Positions 15,182 to 24,364 are shown, counted from the first letter of the stretch. The stretch is 64,000 nt of DNA from Candidatus Heimdallarchaeum endolithica (GCA_021513715.1 CP084167.1:1442571-1506570), one strand, 5' to 3'. Translations and numbers: made by a program. The notes: a model not told the origin generated them from the sequence alone.

Positions 15182-18156
15182 TTACACACCTTTGTTTCTA
15201 TCAGAACATTGTGATTAAAATCCTCATTTAATTTGACATCTTCAATTCCAGGACTGATTAAAATAAACTGTGGAACAATTGACCTATTTTGTTTAGCTAA
15301 AAGATAAACAGAATAAGCAACAGAGAAGGCATAAGTTCTGTTCTTTTTATCCAGTTTTTGAGTAAACTCATCGATTACATGTAAAGGAGAATAACTGATA
15401 AGATGAAGAGAGAGGATAATAGCTTGTGCAATAAGAGTCTTTTCTCCTCCTGATAATTGCCGATAGTTTAAGTTTTTATTCTTTGTTTTTGCAGAAATAA
15501 TTAGACTAGCTTCTTTCTCGTTTTTATAATTACTAATAGATATCGAAATTTCTTCAAATACCTCACTTAATAGATTCTTTAGAGAACCGTTAAGATGATC
15601 TACAATCTTTTGTAACGCACTTGTCCATTGATTTAATCTTTTTTCTATATCAACTTTCAGATTTTCTAAATGTTTATTACCTTTTTCAATTAACTCTTGT
15701 AGTTTTTCGACTCTAATTCGTTGAGCATTAATTGCTTCAGCACTAATGTTTCCTTGAACTTGAATATATGATAACTGCCCTTTTATCTCGTGAACCTCTG
15801 AAGAGATAGTTTCGCGTTCTTCTCTTATTGTTTCAGGACGATCACCTATTTCTTCAATTTGTTTTTTTAGTTCATCAATTCTTACTTGAAGGTTTGGAAC
15901 TTCAGCATTTAATTTGTTAAGTGTTGTAAGCAAATTTTCTCTAGTCTTTTTATATTGTTCAATTTCTCTTTCTAAATTATCTAACTGTTTACGCGTGAAA
16001 AAATAAACTTTTGATAATTTGTCAATTTTTTCAAGAGCAGAATTAAGCTTATCATCGAATTCGTTTAACTCTTCATGTATTTTTTTAATTAACTCCTCTT
16101 CTTGACTAATTTCTTCTTCTAATTTTTCTTTTTCCATAAACAAGTTTGTTAATTCTGTAGATACATCTGATTTTCTAGCAAATAAAAACAAATCATTATC
16201 AATTTCTCTTTTTTTACTTAATAATTCTCCACTTTTTGAATTAAGTGTAAATTTTTCTCTAAGTAATTGTTCTTTTTTAACTTCTATCTGTGATATTTTC
16301 GCCCTTAAAACTTCAGTAGATTTGTAGGATTTTATATCACTACCAAGCTTTACTCCTAAAACAGGAGGAGGATTAGAAAAGGCTTCTCTTGAAAGGTAGT
16401 AACTTTTACAATCAGTTGTTAAAATATTCGATTTATATTGCTTTGCGTAATCAGTGAGAAGATTCGCACTAACTGTTGAATCAGCTATTATTGTTTTTCT
16501 AAATTTTTTAAGATATTCAAGTACTTGATAGGGAGCATCAATTAGATTTACTGCGTAATCAATTATTCCTGTTCTGTTACTGGTAATTTCTAACTTCTTT
16601 TTGTAATAGTCAGGTTTAGGGCCTTCTTGCTCTAAAACTCTCCCCACAGTTAATTTAACTGATCTATTTTGACTAAACCTAATTTGGTCAAAAATTTTCT
16701 TTGCTTCGTCATATGCTTCATAACTTATTGCTACAAAATCAAATAAAGAATAACTTATTGCTGTTTTTATCGCTTTCTCATATTTTTCAAATCCTTTTTT
16801 TATAGAAATAACTTGATAAATAGGACCAATAATCTCATTAGCATACTTTGATTGATCAACCTTATCTCTAAATAGTTTACAATCATCTAGTCTTCTTCTT
16901 TCTTCTTGCTTTAAGTTTCCTAAAAAAAATGAACGCTCATTTATTATATTTTGAGTCTTTTCTTTTTCTTCTTCTAATGACTGAATAGTACTGACTATTT
17001 CACTGATTCGTGTATCAATATGATCAAGTTCAGTTTTTATTTCATTAAGTTGATTCTGGAGTTGTTGTTTAGTTTTAAGTCCTTCTTCACTTGAAAATAA
17101 TTCTAATTTTTTTTCTCTTTTTTCAATTTCATAAATCCTGTTATATTTACTTTGAATTAGTCTCTCTTTTTCCTCTAACATACCTTTCTTGTAAGTTGAT
17201 GTAGACCTTAAAGAATCGACTAACTTATTTAACTGCTCTTTTTCTTTCTCTATTTCATTAAATTGAACCAGAATAGATTCTTTCTCTTGGTGTAATTTTA
17301 TTTCTTCTTTTTGATTTGACTCGATTTTATTTTTTACTTTTTCTATTTCTCTTAAATGATTTTGAAAAACTCTATCTGCTTCTTCAAAATCATACCATAC
17401 TAACTCTCTTGTAACCATTTCAAGCCTTTTTATCAAATTATTCTTCTTTGCAATTAAATCATAATCTTCTTCCATTTGTTGAAGTTTAGTCTTTTCCTTC
17501 TCTAGTTGCATCACCAGAGGAGAATGTTCTCGTTGCATTTGATTTAGTTTTTTCTTCGAGTCAAAATATGATTGATAAATCTCATTTAGACCTGTAGCAA
17601 CAAGTAAGGTTTCTAACTTTTTATGTGGAGAACCTTCAGCAAAAGCGTTCAAATAGCCTTCTTCTGTAAAATTCAACATTGTATCCTCAAATATTCCTAT
17701 TTGTTTCATGAGGGCTTGTATTTGTCTCTTTGTTACAATTTTTTCATTTCCATCTAATGATTTGATCTTCCTAATTGATTGATTTTTTCTGATTTCAAGC
17801 TCAACAATGAAAGAATCTTTATTATTTACAAAGGATTCAATATCCAAATCAGATGATTGAAATAATCTCCTTTCACCTAACAAAGGATTTGAAATAAAAA
17901 GCTGAATTATGGCAGACTCACCAAAAGAACCGATTAGTTCCTCTTTTTTACCCAAAGCAACTCTAGTAGGTGTATGACCAATTACTAAAATTAATGCTTC
18001 CAAAATTTGGCTTTTTCCACTCCCATTAGCTCCAGAAATGACAATTAATGGTTTTTCCATCAGATCTAGTTCAGTACATTTGTGCATCTTAAAATTTCTA
18101 ATTATTAGTTTATTGAAAACAAATTTACTAGAACTTTCTGAAACATTAATTGTCAT
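15178..18156 (-). CDS. SMC ATPase, SMC5/6-like
   Basis: A 992-residue SMC protein. It has a Walker A at 42-49 (GANGSGKS), long coiled coils (about 165-400 and 600-840), a hinge domain at about 410-590, and an ABC signature LSGGEK at 901-906. The Walker B is HVIDEFTQKLDKKNR (D929, E930). The DEF-x-x-x-LDxxNR form after Walker B, and a segment after Walker A ending in GSFGESAIIQLFISNP, match the SMC5/SMC6 pattern rather than bacterial/archaeal SMC (DEVDAALD) or Rad50 (DEPTxxLD). The CxxC zinc hook of Rad50 is absent from the hinge. Three downstream genes overlap stepwise and probably encode its partners. It likely entraps or loop-extrudes DNA in repair or replication. Confidence 0.88.
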   Translation of the reverse strand: MTINVSESSSKFVFNKLIIRNFKMHKCTELDLMEKPLIVISGANGSGKSQILEALILVIGHTPTRVALGKKEELIGSFGESAIIQLFISNPLLGERRLFQSSDLDIESFVNNKDSFIVELEIRKNQSIRKIKSLDGNEKIVTKRQIQALMKQIGIFEDTMLNFTEEGYLNAFAEGSPHKKLETLLVATGLNEIYQSYFDSKKKLNQMQREHSPLVMQLEKEKTKLQQMEEDYDLIAKKNNLIKRLEMVTRELVWYDFEEADRVFQNHLREIEKVKNKIESNQKEEIKLHQEKESILVQFNEIEKEKEQLNKLVDSLRSTSTYKKGMLEEKERLIQSKYNRIYEIEKREKKLELFSSEEGLKTKQQLQNQLNEIKTELDHIDTRISEIVSTIQSLEEEKEKTQNIINERSFFLGNLKQEERRRLDDCKLFRDKVDQSKYANEIIGPIYQVISIKKGFEKYEKAIKTAISYSLFDFVAISYEAYDEAKKIFDQIRFSQNRSVKLTVGRVLEQEGPKPDYYKKKLEITSNRTGIIDYAVNLIDAPYQVLEYLKKFRKTIIADSTVSANLLTDYAKQYKSNILTTDCKSYYLSREAFSNPPPVLGVKLGSDIKSYKSTEVLRAKISQIEVKKEQLLREKFTLNSKSGELLSKKREIDNDLFLFARKSDVSTELTNLFMEKEKLEEEISQEEELIKKIHEELNEFDDKLNSALEKIDKLSKVYFFTRKQLDNLEREIEQYKKTRENLLTTLNKLNAEVPNLQVRIDELKKQIEEIGDRPETIREERETISSEVHEIKGQLSYIQVQGNISAEAINAQRIRVEKLQELIEKGNKHLENLKVDIEKRLNQWTSALQKIVDHLNGSLKNLLSEVFEEISISISNYKNEKEASLIISAKTKNKNLNYRQLSGGEKTLIAQAIILSLHLISYSPLHVIDEFTQKLDKKNRTYAFSVAYSVYLLAKQNRSIVPQFILISPGIEDVKLNEDFNHNVLIETKVCK

Positions 18157-18239
18157 AGCGTTATAATAGTAGTAAAAGTTAGGTATATAAACAATTCAAT
18201 TTTCTCAAAAAATTATAAAAAATTAAGAAATTTTATCAA

Positions 18240-18286
18240 GAAAAAAAAAGAAAAAAATTAGAATTTTAAAGTTTAAACTTTAAATT
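18240..18286 (-). terminator. Palindrome plus T-tract terminator of the large surface protein
   Basis: A perfect 20-bp palindrome (TTTAAAGTTTAAACTTTAAA, about 18265-18284) overlaps the stop codon of the 1015-residue gene. On the reverse strand it is followed by long T runs (18240-18259). This is a good candidate transcription terminator. Confidence 0.6.
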
Positions 18287-21200
18287 TCTTTTTAATTGTG
18301 AGTATAGTAGCAACAATAAGAATTGAACTTAGAGATACATATACTAGATCAAACGAACCTATTCTTCGTGTTTTGTTTTGTCCTCCAGTATAAATATCTG
18401 CACCAGCACTTGAACCAGTTGAGGTGGATTCACCATAGTCTTCCCAAGTATCAGCCTCTTGTGTTGTACCATCCATATTCAGTAATACTGCAGAAGTTTC
18501 TCCTCCGCCTCCACTTTCACCTAGTTCGTTTTCAAATCTACTGTCATAAATAACTTGAGCGCCAGGTAAGAAACACCCATTACTGGTAAGGAACATCCAA
18601 TGCATTGTAACTGTTACAGATTCACCAGGAGCAAGTGTTATACCTTCAAATGTTATTAATCCCATTCCGAGATAGGTTGTATTTGAAGTACTTCCTTTAG
18701 TTGTTACTTGGAACATTAATTCAAGTTCTGAAACATTGTAATATTGAATAACAGTTACATGTGTTTCCGATTCACCAATGTTTGTAATAACAAGTTCTAC
18801 TTCAATCTCCCAAGGAGCGTCTTCAGGTATAATAATATCAACATTTGTCTCAATATCAAGTATTGGTTGTGGGAAAGCAGGTTCCATTGCAGCTTCTTTA
18901 GGCAATAACAAAGCCCAAGCCATATTTGAAATAACAATTTCATGAGCTTCAGCTGCTCCTTCGAAGTAACCTACATCATGATTGAAAGGATTAACTACTT
19001 CTGCAGGACCTTGTCCTTCATCGCTGATAAATTCTACAACAGCATATACTGGATGAATACCCAAGAAAGTATTTGCTTGTACTTCTACTTCGAAGGTTAC
19101 TTTCTCTCCAGCAACGATAGTACCTATTTCTTCAGTGTAGAACAAGTCTGGATTAACTATTTGCCATGTTTTATCCATAGAACCATGGAATAGATAGAGT
19201 ATCACATTTGTAGCATCAATATTTCCTGTGTTTTCGATATATCCAGTAATTGTAATATTATCTCCTACTTGATAAGCAAGTTGATCTAACTCTACATATG
19301 TATTAAGTACAGCTTCATCATCTGCAATCTGGAAGTTTATTCCGTTGCTGAAACCATAATACTCAAATCCTTCAGGATCGTTGTACTTGAATCTTGCTCC
19401 AGCAGAAATCCAGATATCGTCAGCATAATCATAGAAACTTATAGGACGGCCGTATGCAATTTGACCAGCCCAATCAGAGAAACCTAGAATAACTCTCATA
19501 AGCTCATAGAAATCATGTAATTCTGTTGTTAATCCTGCTGCTTTAGTACCATCTCCATTATCAATTGCATGAATGTACATTGAACCTAAAACCCAATTTT
19601 CATTAGGAATGTTTTCTAAAGCCCAGCTGACTTGTGTCCAACTATCAGGATCTAAGTTCTCTATTGTTGTCTCGAGATAATATTGTGTGACAATCTCATC
19701 TCCCATTGTAACATTTACAGGAACAATCTCAAAATCCATTCCATTGAAATCGAAAATAGTTTGATTCTGGTATAGTAAATTGAACAAGTCTTTTGCTGCT
19801 TGATCAATTCCATTCTTTAACTCGTCTTTATAGTCATCAAATAGTGCGCCCCAATCTCCATTGTAATCTGCAACAGATATGTTTTCTAAGAATTGAGTAG
19901 CTCTATTGACTAAGATGTTACTTAATCCTTTAGAAGAGTTAAGCTTTACTTGAGTACTAACTGAATAACTGTAAGGACCAACAATTATGCTTGCTGTTTC
20001 TGTTTTTACTGTCGCTTCAGTTACTGAAGGATCAATATCAACTAAAGAACCGTTATCATATACATACCATCCTTCAAGTATCATCATTGTCTGATTGTAG
20101 TTCTGGTATTCTTTTCCGTTAACAGTAATTATTATACTGATATCTACAGGGATGTATTCACTTTCATTGATAGATACATCGTCTCTCAATCTAAATATCG
20201 ATGGCAAGTGGCTGTAAAATTTCATGAAATCTCGGCCTAATGGGTAGCTTATTGTAATATTCTTTGCTGGTTCAGTTCCTGTGTTTGTCACATTATAATT
20301 CATTTGTAAAATTCCTTCTGAATTTAATAAATCTTGGTCATAACCCATGTTTACTGCTACTCTAGGAGCAGAACTTAGTTCAGCATAATTAATGTTAAAC
20401 ACTACTTCAAAGTTACTTGATAGTAATCTTACTTCCCAAGGATTCTGCATTACCCAATCCATTTTTCCTGTTATTTGTGGTGCAAAGTTATCAGTATCTG
20501 GGGAAATTGATTTTGGATTGATTGTATATGGGAATCTAAATTTAACTACAGAGAAGGTTTCATATGCTGGGTCATCAAATATTGTTACTTCTTCTCCAAA
20601 TAGATTGTTGGTTGATAAAGTATATTCTTCACCAGATGAAACAATAGCATCTGGGTCAACATAAGAAATAGCTCTTATTGCTCCCTGTGTTAAGTATTCA
20701 CCAACTGCAACAGCCTTTACTGGTGAGGCAACAACGTCGGCGGGATCTACAACAGACAAGAAACCAGTTGGAATATCTGTTTGCATTTCTCCAATAAGAT
20801 CAGTGAAGACTGAATCTGTTATTCCTCCTGAGAACTTGTAAACATAAGTTCCATATTCAGTTGTGAGTGCTCCGGACCAATAAAGGTCTATTCCATAATA
20901 GTCACTGAATGCTGTGGCAATTGTAAGAGCTTCCTCTAAACTTTGCTCTGCTGTTAGTGTTTTCTTTAGTTCAAGGGCCAATGTAGCATTTTCAGGAGCT
21001 CTATATGGTCTCCTTACAAGGTAATCATGGTAAGCTTCTTGTTCTGTTACCACGAAAATCCAATTTATTACATTATCCATCAAACTTTCTGGAGTTATCT
21101 TTAGTACTGAAGGACCTCCAACAGTAGTAATTTTAACCAAAGCAGCGGTATCAATACCAGCAACTATTTTCATCTCTTCAAGAAAAACTGAAGGTAAAGT

Positions 21201-21320
21201 TCTGGTACTTGCAGAATCAAATTGGTCTGCTGCACCTAATGCTTGGGTATAAGAACCGCTGAAAGTTAACAATATTAAAGCTAACCCCATTGTCATAATA
21301 ATAGACATCTTATTTTTCAT
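18273..21320 (-). CDS. Large cell-surface protein with CARDB-like domains and C-terminal membrane anchor
   Basis: A 1015-residue secreted protein: signal peptide (residues 1-28, MSIIMTMGLALILLTFSGS region), a long ectodomain, a Thr/Ser/Gly-rich stretch near 970-985, and one C-terminal helix (LVYVSLSSILIVATILTI) with KKKFK. The ectodomain contains repeated beta domains of CARDB/NEW3 type, for example around 690-790 (LAYQVGDNITITGYIENTGN) and around 850-930 (EIEVELVITNIGESETHVTV). Many N-x-S/T sites suit N-glycosylation. Size, anchor and a perfect GGAGGTC ribosome-binding site suggest an abundant envelope protein, perhaps S-layer associated. No enzymatic motif is seen. It is a single-gene unit with its own promoter and terminator. 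Confidence 0.8.
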   Translation of the reverse strand: MKNKMSIIMTMGLALILLTFSGSYTQALGAADQFDSASTRTLPSVFLEEMKIVAGIDTAALVKITTVGGPSVLKITPESLMDNVINWIFVVTEQEAYHDYLVRRPYRAPENATLALELKKTLTAEQSLEEALTIATAFSDYYGIDLYWSGALTTEYGTYVYKFSGGITDSVFTDLIGEMQTDIPTGFLSVVDPADVVASPVKAVAVGEYLTQGAIRAISYVDPDAIVSSGEEYTLSTNNLFGEEVTIFDDPAYETFSVVKFRFPYTINPKSISPDTDNFAPQITGKMDWVMQNPWEVRLLSSNFEVVFNINYAELSSAPRVAVNMGYDQDLLNSEGILQMNYNVTNTGTEPAKNITISYPLGRDFMKFYSHLPSIFRLRDDVSINESEYIPVDISIIITVNGKEYQNYNQTMMILEGWYVYDNGSLVDIDPSVTEATVKTETASIIVGPYSYSVSTQVKLNSSKGLSNILVNRATQFLENISVADYNGDWGALFDDYKDELKNGIDQAAKDLFNLLYQNQTIFDFNGMDFEIVPVNVTMGDEIVTQYYLETTIENLDPDSWTQVSWALENIPNENWVLGSMYIHAIDNGDGTKAAGLTTELHDFYELMRVILGFSDWAGQIAYGRPISFYDYADDIWISAGARFKYNDPEGFEYYGFSNGINFQIADDEAVLNTYVELDQLAYQVGDNITITGYIENTGNIDATNVILYLFHGSMDKTWQIVNPDLFYTEEIGTIVAGEKVTFEVEVQANTFLGIHPVYAVVEFISDEGQGPAEVVNPFNHDVGYFEGAAEAHEIVISNMAWALLLPKEAAMEPAFPQPILDIETNVDIIIPEDAPWEIEVELVITNIGESETHVTVIQYYNVSELELMFQVTTKGSTSNTTYLGMGLITFEGITLAPGESVTVTMHWMFLTSNGCFLPGAQVIYDSRFENELGESGGGGETSAVLLNMDGTTQEADTWEDYGESTSTGSSAGADIYTGGQNKTRRIGSFDLVYVSLSSILIVATILTIKKKFKV

Positions 21321-21324
21321 TTTT

Positions 21325-21374
21325 GACCTCCAAAAATTTGTCTAATACTAAGTATTGAACATCTATATTATAAA
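21325..21374 (-). promoter_or_regulatory. TATA-like box and strong Shine-Dalgarno of the large surface protein
   Basis: On the reverse strand, TTTATAATATA (21364-21374) lies about 45-55 bases before the ATG, and GGAGGTC (21325-21331) lies 4 bases before it. This is one of the strongest ribosome-binding sites in the window and supports high expression of the downstream gene. Confidence 0.6.
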
Positions 21375-21511
21375 GATTATTTTTGTGAGTTATAAAAAAA
21401 CAGAATTCGAAAAAAATCGAACATTAAGAAACTACCATTAAAGGAGCCTATTGAATAATAATTTGTAAACTTTCAGTTTAAGATGCAGAATATATAAAAA
21501 AAGAAGAAGTT

Positions 21512-22050
21512 TTACAATAAAGATTTTAGAGCTTTTCTATAATCATTAGTAGCTTCTTCAGGCATTGTTCCATTGATGAATATTCCTAGACTAGACTCTA
21601 CAGCACCAAGAATTTTTAGTGACTGCTTATTTCTCTGTGGACTGTGGAGTTTAAAATACATATGATAAATATTAGGACTTTCAGGAAAATTGAAAACTTT
21701 TTGATGAAGAGAAAGAGAATAACTTATTTCTTTACCAAATATTACAAATAAACTTTTAACTAGCTTTGGCAATAAGTTTGCAAAAGATACTAGCTCTTCT
21801 TGTCTACTCTCTTCCAATTTACTATAGCACCTTTTTGGATAAATATATAGATCATAAGCATATTGAGCTGAAAAAGGAACAACTGCCATCACAAACTCAT
21901 TTTCAAAAACAACCCTTAAATCAGTTTTTTTCTCAATTTCTAAATATTTACATATCATGCAAGCATTTTTTTATTTAAAAAATTTCCAATCTTTCTTAGT
22001 TCATTTTGAACAGTATGAGGAACAAATGAGAAAGCATAAATTTGCCCATG
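21512..22050 (-). pseudogene. galT: Galactose-1-phosphate uridylyltransferase, C-terminal part (disrupted)
   Basis: On the reverse strand, from 22050 the sequence reads HGQIYAFSFVPHTVQN and continues into a helix ending NKK. This is the GalT segment just after the catalytic HPH motif. The frame then breaks: it continues one base out of register as ACMICKYLEIEKK and runs to the stop at 21512 (148 codons from the first ATG, 21958). That part holds AVVPFSAQYAYDLYIYPKR and ends in INGTMPEEATNDYRKAL, typical of archaeal GalT. A run of 7 A on the coding strand (21965-21971) would restore the frame if it were 8. The N-terminal half is at 23799-24269, separated by the TnpB element. Confidence 0.85.
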
Positions 22051-22260
22051 AGTTAATTTTTTGTACAATTTTCTCCTACTACGTCAGTGGAAGAATACAA
22101 ACGCTAAAACAGATGTTTGAGCATACTGACATCATCTAGGAATCGTGGGACGCATAAAGAAGAGTAGAACTCTTCACTCCACGAGTACTAAGTATTCTAC
22201 CATTATGGTATAATAGTACATAGGTCTATTTCAACCACTGGTTGAGACCCCGGAAGGAAG
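22051..22260 (-). ncRNA. Candidate TnpB guide RNA (omega-RNA/reRNA) region at the element's 3' end
   Basis: The 175 bases downstream of tnpB inside the element are non-coding and structured. One hairpin overlaps the tnpB stop: GGTCT/AGACC (22223-22227, 22245-22249) enclosing CAACC/GGTTG (22232-22236, 22240-22244). A second has TCGTGG/CCACGA (22143-22148, 22179-22184) around GAAGAG/CTCTTC (22159-22164, 22170-22175). In IS200/IS605-like elements the guide RNA overlaps the tnpB 3' end and reads into the flank. Here it would end at about 22051, followed by galT sequence as guide. Confidence 0.45.
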
Positions 22261-23740
22261 TATAAAAGGTGAGACTAAAGTGTTGTCCAGTAAGATAATC
22301 AACTAGTGTAGATGCTCGGGGACGAAAAAGAAAACGAAGAAACAATTTCCCGATGTTGATTGCACAGGTAAGGTCAGAGTGAAGAGTATAATGGCAATGA
22401 GAACAATAAACAAGACCTCTAACAGGTCGAATAGTCTTTCGTCCACATTTTGAGCAAAGAGAAGAGGTAAGATATTCCTGTAAGGTGAGGATACGTTCGG
22501 GTTCTAACCCATTTAGAAGACACATTCGTCGAAGAAGAGTAACTATTTGGTAGTAATTCCACGGGTGAACCTTTTTACGAGTAAAACGGGTAGAGGAGTT
22601 CTGTGGTCTGTAGTCTTGATTCATTACTTTTTTTCTTAATTTCGAGTGTACTCCCTTGGGGTAACCAACAACAACGACTAAATTATAATCCTGTGTAAGT
22701 TCAACAATATCTTTCCACAACTCATTAATAAAAGCATATAAATAAGCATGAGAGAGCGTCTGATATCTTTTTCTTAATTTTTTTAATGTTTGATATCCTT
22801 TATTGCTTCTTTTGTCTTTACATGTATTCTTCTTTTTTGCAAGTTTTCGTTGCAATCTTCTTATTTTCTGTTGATAGATATACTTCCTTTTTTTCCATTC
22901 TTTCATTTTCCAGAAGAAAATATGATTGGGAGATATTTTACCTGTTGATGTTAATAACACTCCTGCTCCAGGTATTTTTTCTCCCAGATCTATTCCCAGC
23001 ACAGCTGGAGGAAGAAGAGAAGGGTCAACTTTTTTTTTCTTGTAGAGATCTGCTTGAGGAATAATTGTTATCTGAAAATTTACCCACCAACTGTTTTTTT
23101 GTGAGTTATATTTTAATTCTAGACTTTTTACTTGTCCTTTTCTTATTTCTTTTTGGTGATATTCACTCATTTCTAGTGGTATCCATAGTCTTCGATGTGT
23201 TCGTTTTTTTCTTTTTTGTGTGTCTAATGAGTCTCTTATCCCTACCCAGCAACGAGAAAGAGTGTTTTTCCCTTTAGGCAAATGTTCTATGATAAATCTA
23301 TTTTTATTGATTAGTTGTTTTCTTGTTCGTTTTACTGGTGGTAAAATATATCCTTTTTTTCTTTTTCTATTCTTTTTTTTGTTATATCCTTGTTCATAAA
23401 GTTGTACTGCTACATCTCTACACTCTTGAAATTCATCGTGAGAACAATTAGGAAACTTTTTTTTGAGATCATAGGGTACAACTGTCCTTTTTTTCTTATT
23501 TGTTTTCTTTGTTGTTGTTAGTGTTAGTTCATCTAACTTGCCTTTATGCACTTTTAGTCTTATCTCTCCTTGTTTGCTTATTTTTCTTATTACTTTTTCT
23601 TCTTCTTTTCTTATTATTTTTACATATTCTTCTATTATTCTAGTATCTCTTCCTGTTATCTTTCTCATTCTATCTTTTTTGAACTTCGTTAATTTTTCTG
23701 TTTTTACTCTTACTCTTAATGTTCTCACTATTTTCTCCAT
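22226..23740 (-). CDS. tnpB: TnpB-family RNA-guided nuclease (IS200/IS605 OrfB-like)
   Basis: A 504-residue, very basic protein. The RuvC-I Asp is D251 in VLGIDLGEK. A four-Cys zinc finger (C429xxC432, C446xxC449) precedes the RuvC-III Asp D456 in LHSDLTCAINIG. At the usual RuvC-II Glu position the strand reads LVVVVGYPKG (about 354-363), with Gly/Tyr instead of Glu, so the catalytic Glu is absent or relocated. TnpB proteins are guide-RNA-directed nucleases that help maintain their transposon. About 45 residues follow the RuvC-III motif. The ATG at 23740 has a TATA-like TTTAAATAAATT about 60 bases upstream on the reverse strand. Codon use is as AT-rich as the surroundings. Confidence 0.9.
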   Translation of the reverse strand: MEKIVRTLRVRVKTEKLTKFKKDRMRKITGRDTRIIEEYVKIIRKEEEKVIRKISKQGEIRLKVHKGKLDELTLTTTKKTNKKKRTVVPYDLKKKFPNCSHDEFQECRDVAVQLYEQGYNKKKNRKRKKGYILPPVKRTRKQLINKNRFIIEHLPKGKNTLSRCWVGIRDSLDTQKRKKRTHRRLWIPLEMSEYHQKEIRKGQVKSLELKYNSQKNSWWVNFQITIIPQADLYKKKKVDPSLLPPAVLGIDLGEKIPGAGVLLTSTGKISPNHIFFWKMKEWKKRKYIYQQKIRRLQRKLAKKKNTCKDKRSNKGYQTLKKLRKRYQTLSHAYLYAFINELWKDIVELTQDYNLVVVVGYPKGVHSKLRKKVMNQDYRPQNSSTRFTRKKVHPWNYYQIVTLLRRMCLLNGLEPERILTLQEYLTSSLCSKCGRKTIRPVRGLVYCSHCHYTLHSDLTCAINIGKLFLRFLFRPRASTLVDYLTGQHFSLTFYTSFRGLNQWLK

Positions 23741-23798
23741 TTTCTAATCCTTTTTCTTCTTCACTTTCTTTTCTCTATTTATTAATTAAGCAATTTAT

Positions 23799-24269
23799 TT
23801 AAAAACCTAAAGAATTTATACAAAAAATTTTTTCATGGGGGTGAAGAATTGAAGCACCTACATCTTTTCCAAAATTTTCGAACGGAAGAATATATTTTAT
23901 TTTTTTATCTTCTTTTAGCTGTTTTGTTGCTTCTATCCATTTTTCAAAAATTGAGAGGATTTCATCTACCTTTAACTCATGAAATTTCTTACCATGGTCA
24001 GCACTATAAACTAGAACTTCACATTTACCATAAGCACTTTTAGACTTATACAACTGATCCTCTTCTTTGCTCCAATAATCTACCTCTAAAGATAAGCTCG
24101 GGAATTTATTATCCAATCGAATAGGTTTATTGATAAGGTCTTTGACTTCCTCAGAACCTTTACAAAAAGGGCAGAAATCCTTTTTCCTATCAGGTCTTCT
24201 TTGTCTTTTGGGTGCATAAATGATCCATTCATCAAAAAAATAATTGTACCTAAGTTCACCCTCTGTCAT
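23799..24269 (-). pseudogene. galT: Galactose-1-phosphate uridylyltransferase, N-terminal part (truncated by insertion)
   Basis: The first about 145 codons are genuine GalT: FDEWIIYAPKRQRRPDR, the zinc-site FCPFCKGSEE, and GKDVGASILHPH, which is the catalytic HPH motif. After HPH the frame enters the TnpB element at about 23834 and adds about a dozen unrelated residues (EKIFCINSLGF) before a stop. GalT exchanges UMP between UDP-glucose and galactose-1-phosphate in the Leloir pathway. The fragment lacks the second half of the active site and cannot work alone. The rest of the gene is at 21512-22050. It is divergent from the GH57 gene across 95 bases. Confidence 0.88.
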
Positions 24270-24364
24270 TATTCTAAAAACGTGAAATTGATTTTTAACT
24301 ATTTACTTAATCACAGATAAATTCATTCATTTTTATCCCAAAAACTTTTATTTAGAGCAAAAAG

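Larger units (their letters stand above)
22051..23833 (-). mobile_element. TnpB-only insertion element interrupting galT
   Basis: A segment of about 1.78 kb separates the two galT parts. The gene parts rejoin at CATG, which flanks both ends (22047-22050 and 23834-23837). The ends share an imperfect inverted repeat: AATTTTTTGTACAATT at the tnpB 3' side (about 22055-22070) and AATTTTTTGTATAAATT on the reverse strand at the other end (about 23814-23830). It encodes one protein, TnpB, and no TnpA-type transposase, so it is probably non-autonomous or immobile. Removing it rebuilds the GalT motif GASILHPHGQIYAFSF, strong evidence for insertion into a formerly intact gene. Exact ends are uncertain by about 4 bases because of the CATG repeat. 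Confidence 0.85.

Noticed and set aside
15178..18156. Rad50 identity for the SMC protein
   Set aside because: There is no CxxC zinc hook, a globular hinge of about 180 residues is present, and the Walker B context is DEFTQKLD rather than DEPTxxLD; no Mre11 gene is adjacent.
22786..23277. Plus-strand frames opposite tnpB (22786-23064, 23065-23277)
   Set aside because: They are shadows of the TnpB coding sequence on the other strand, with low-complexity Phe/Leu/Ser content and no start context.
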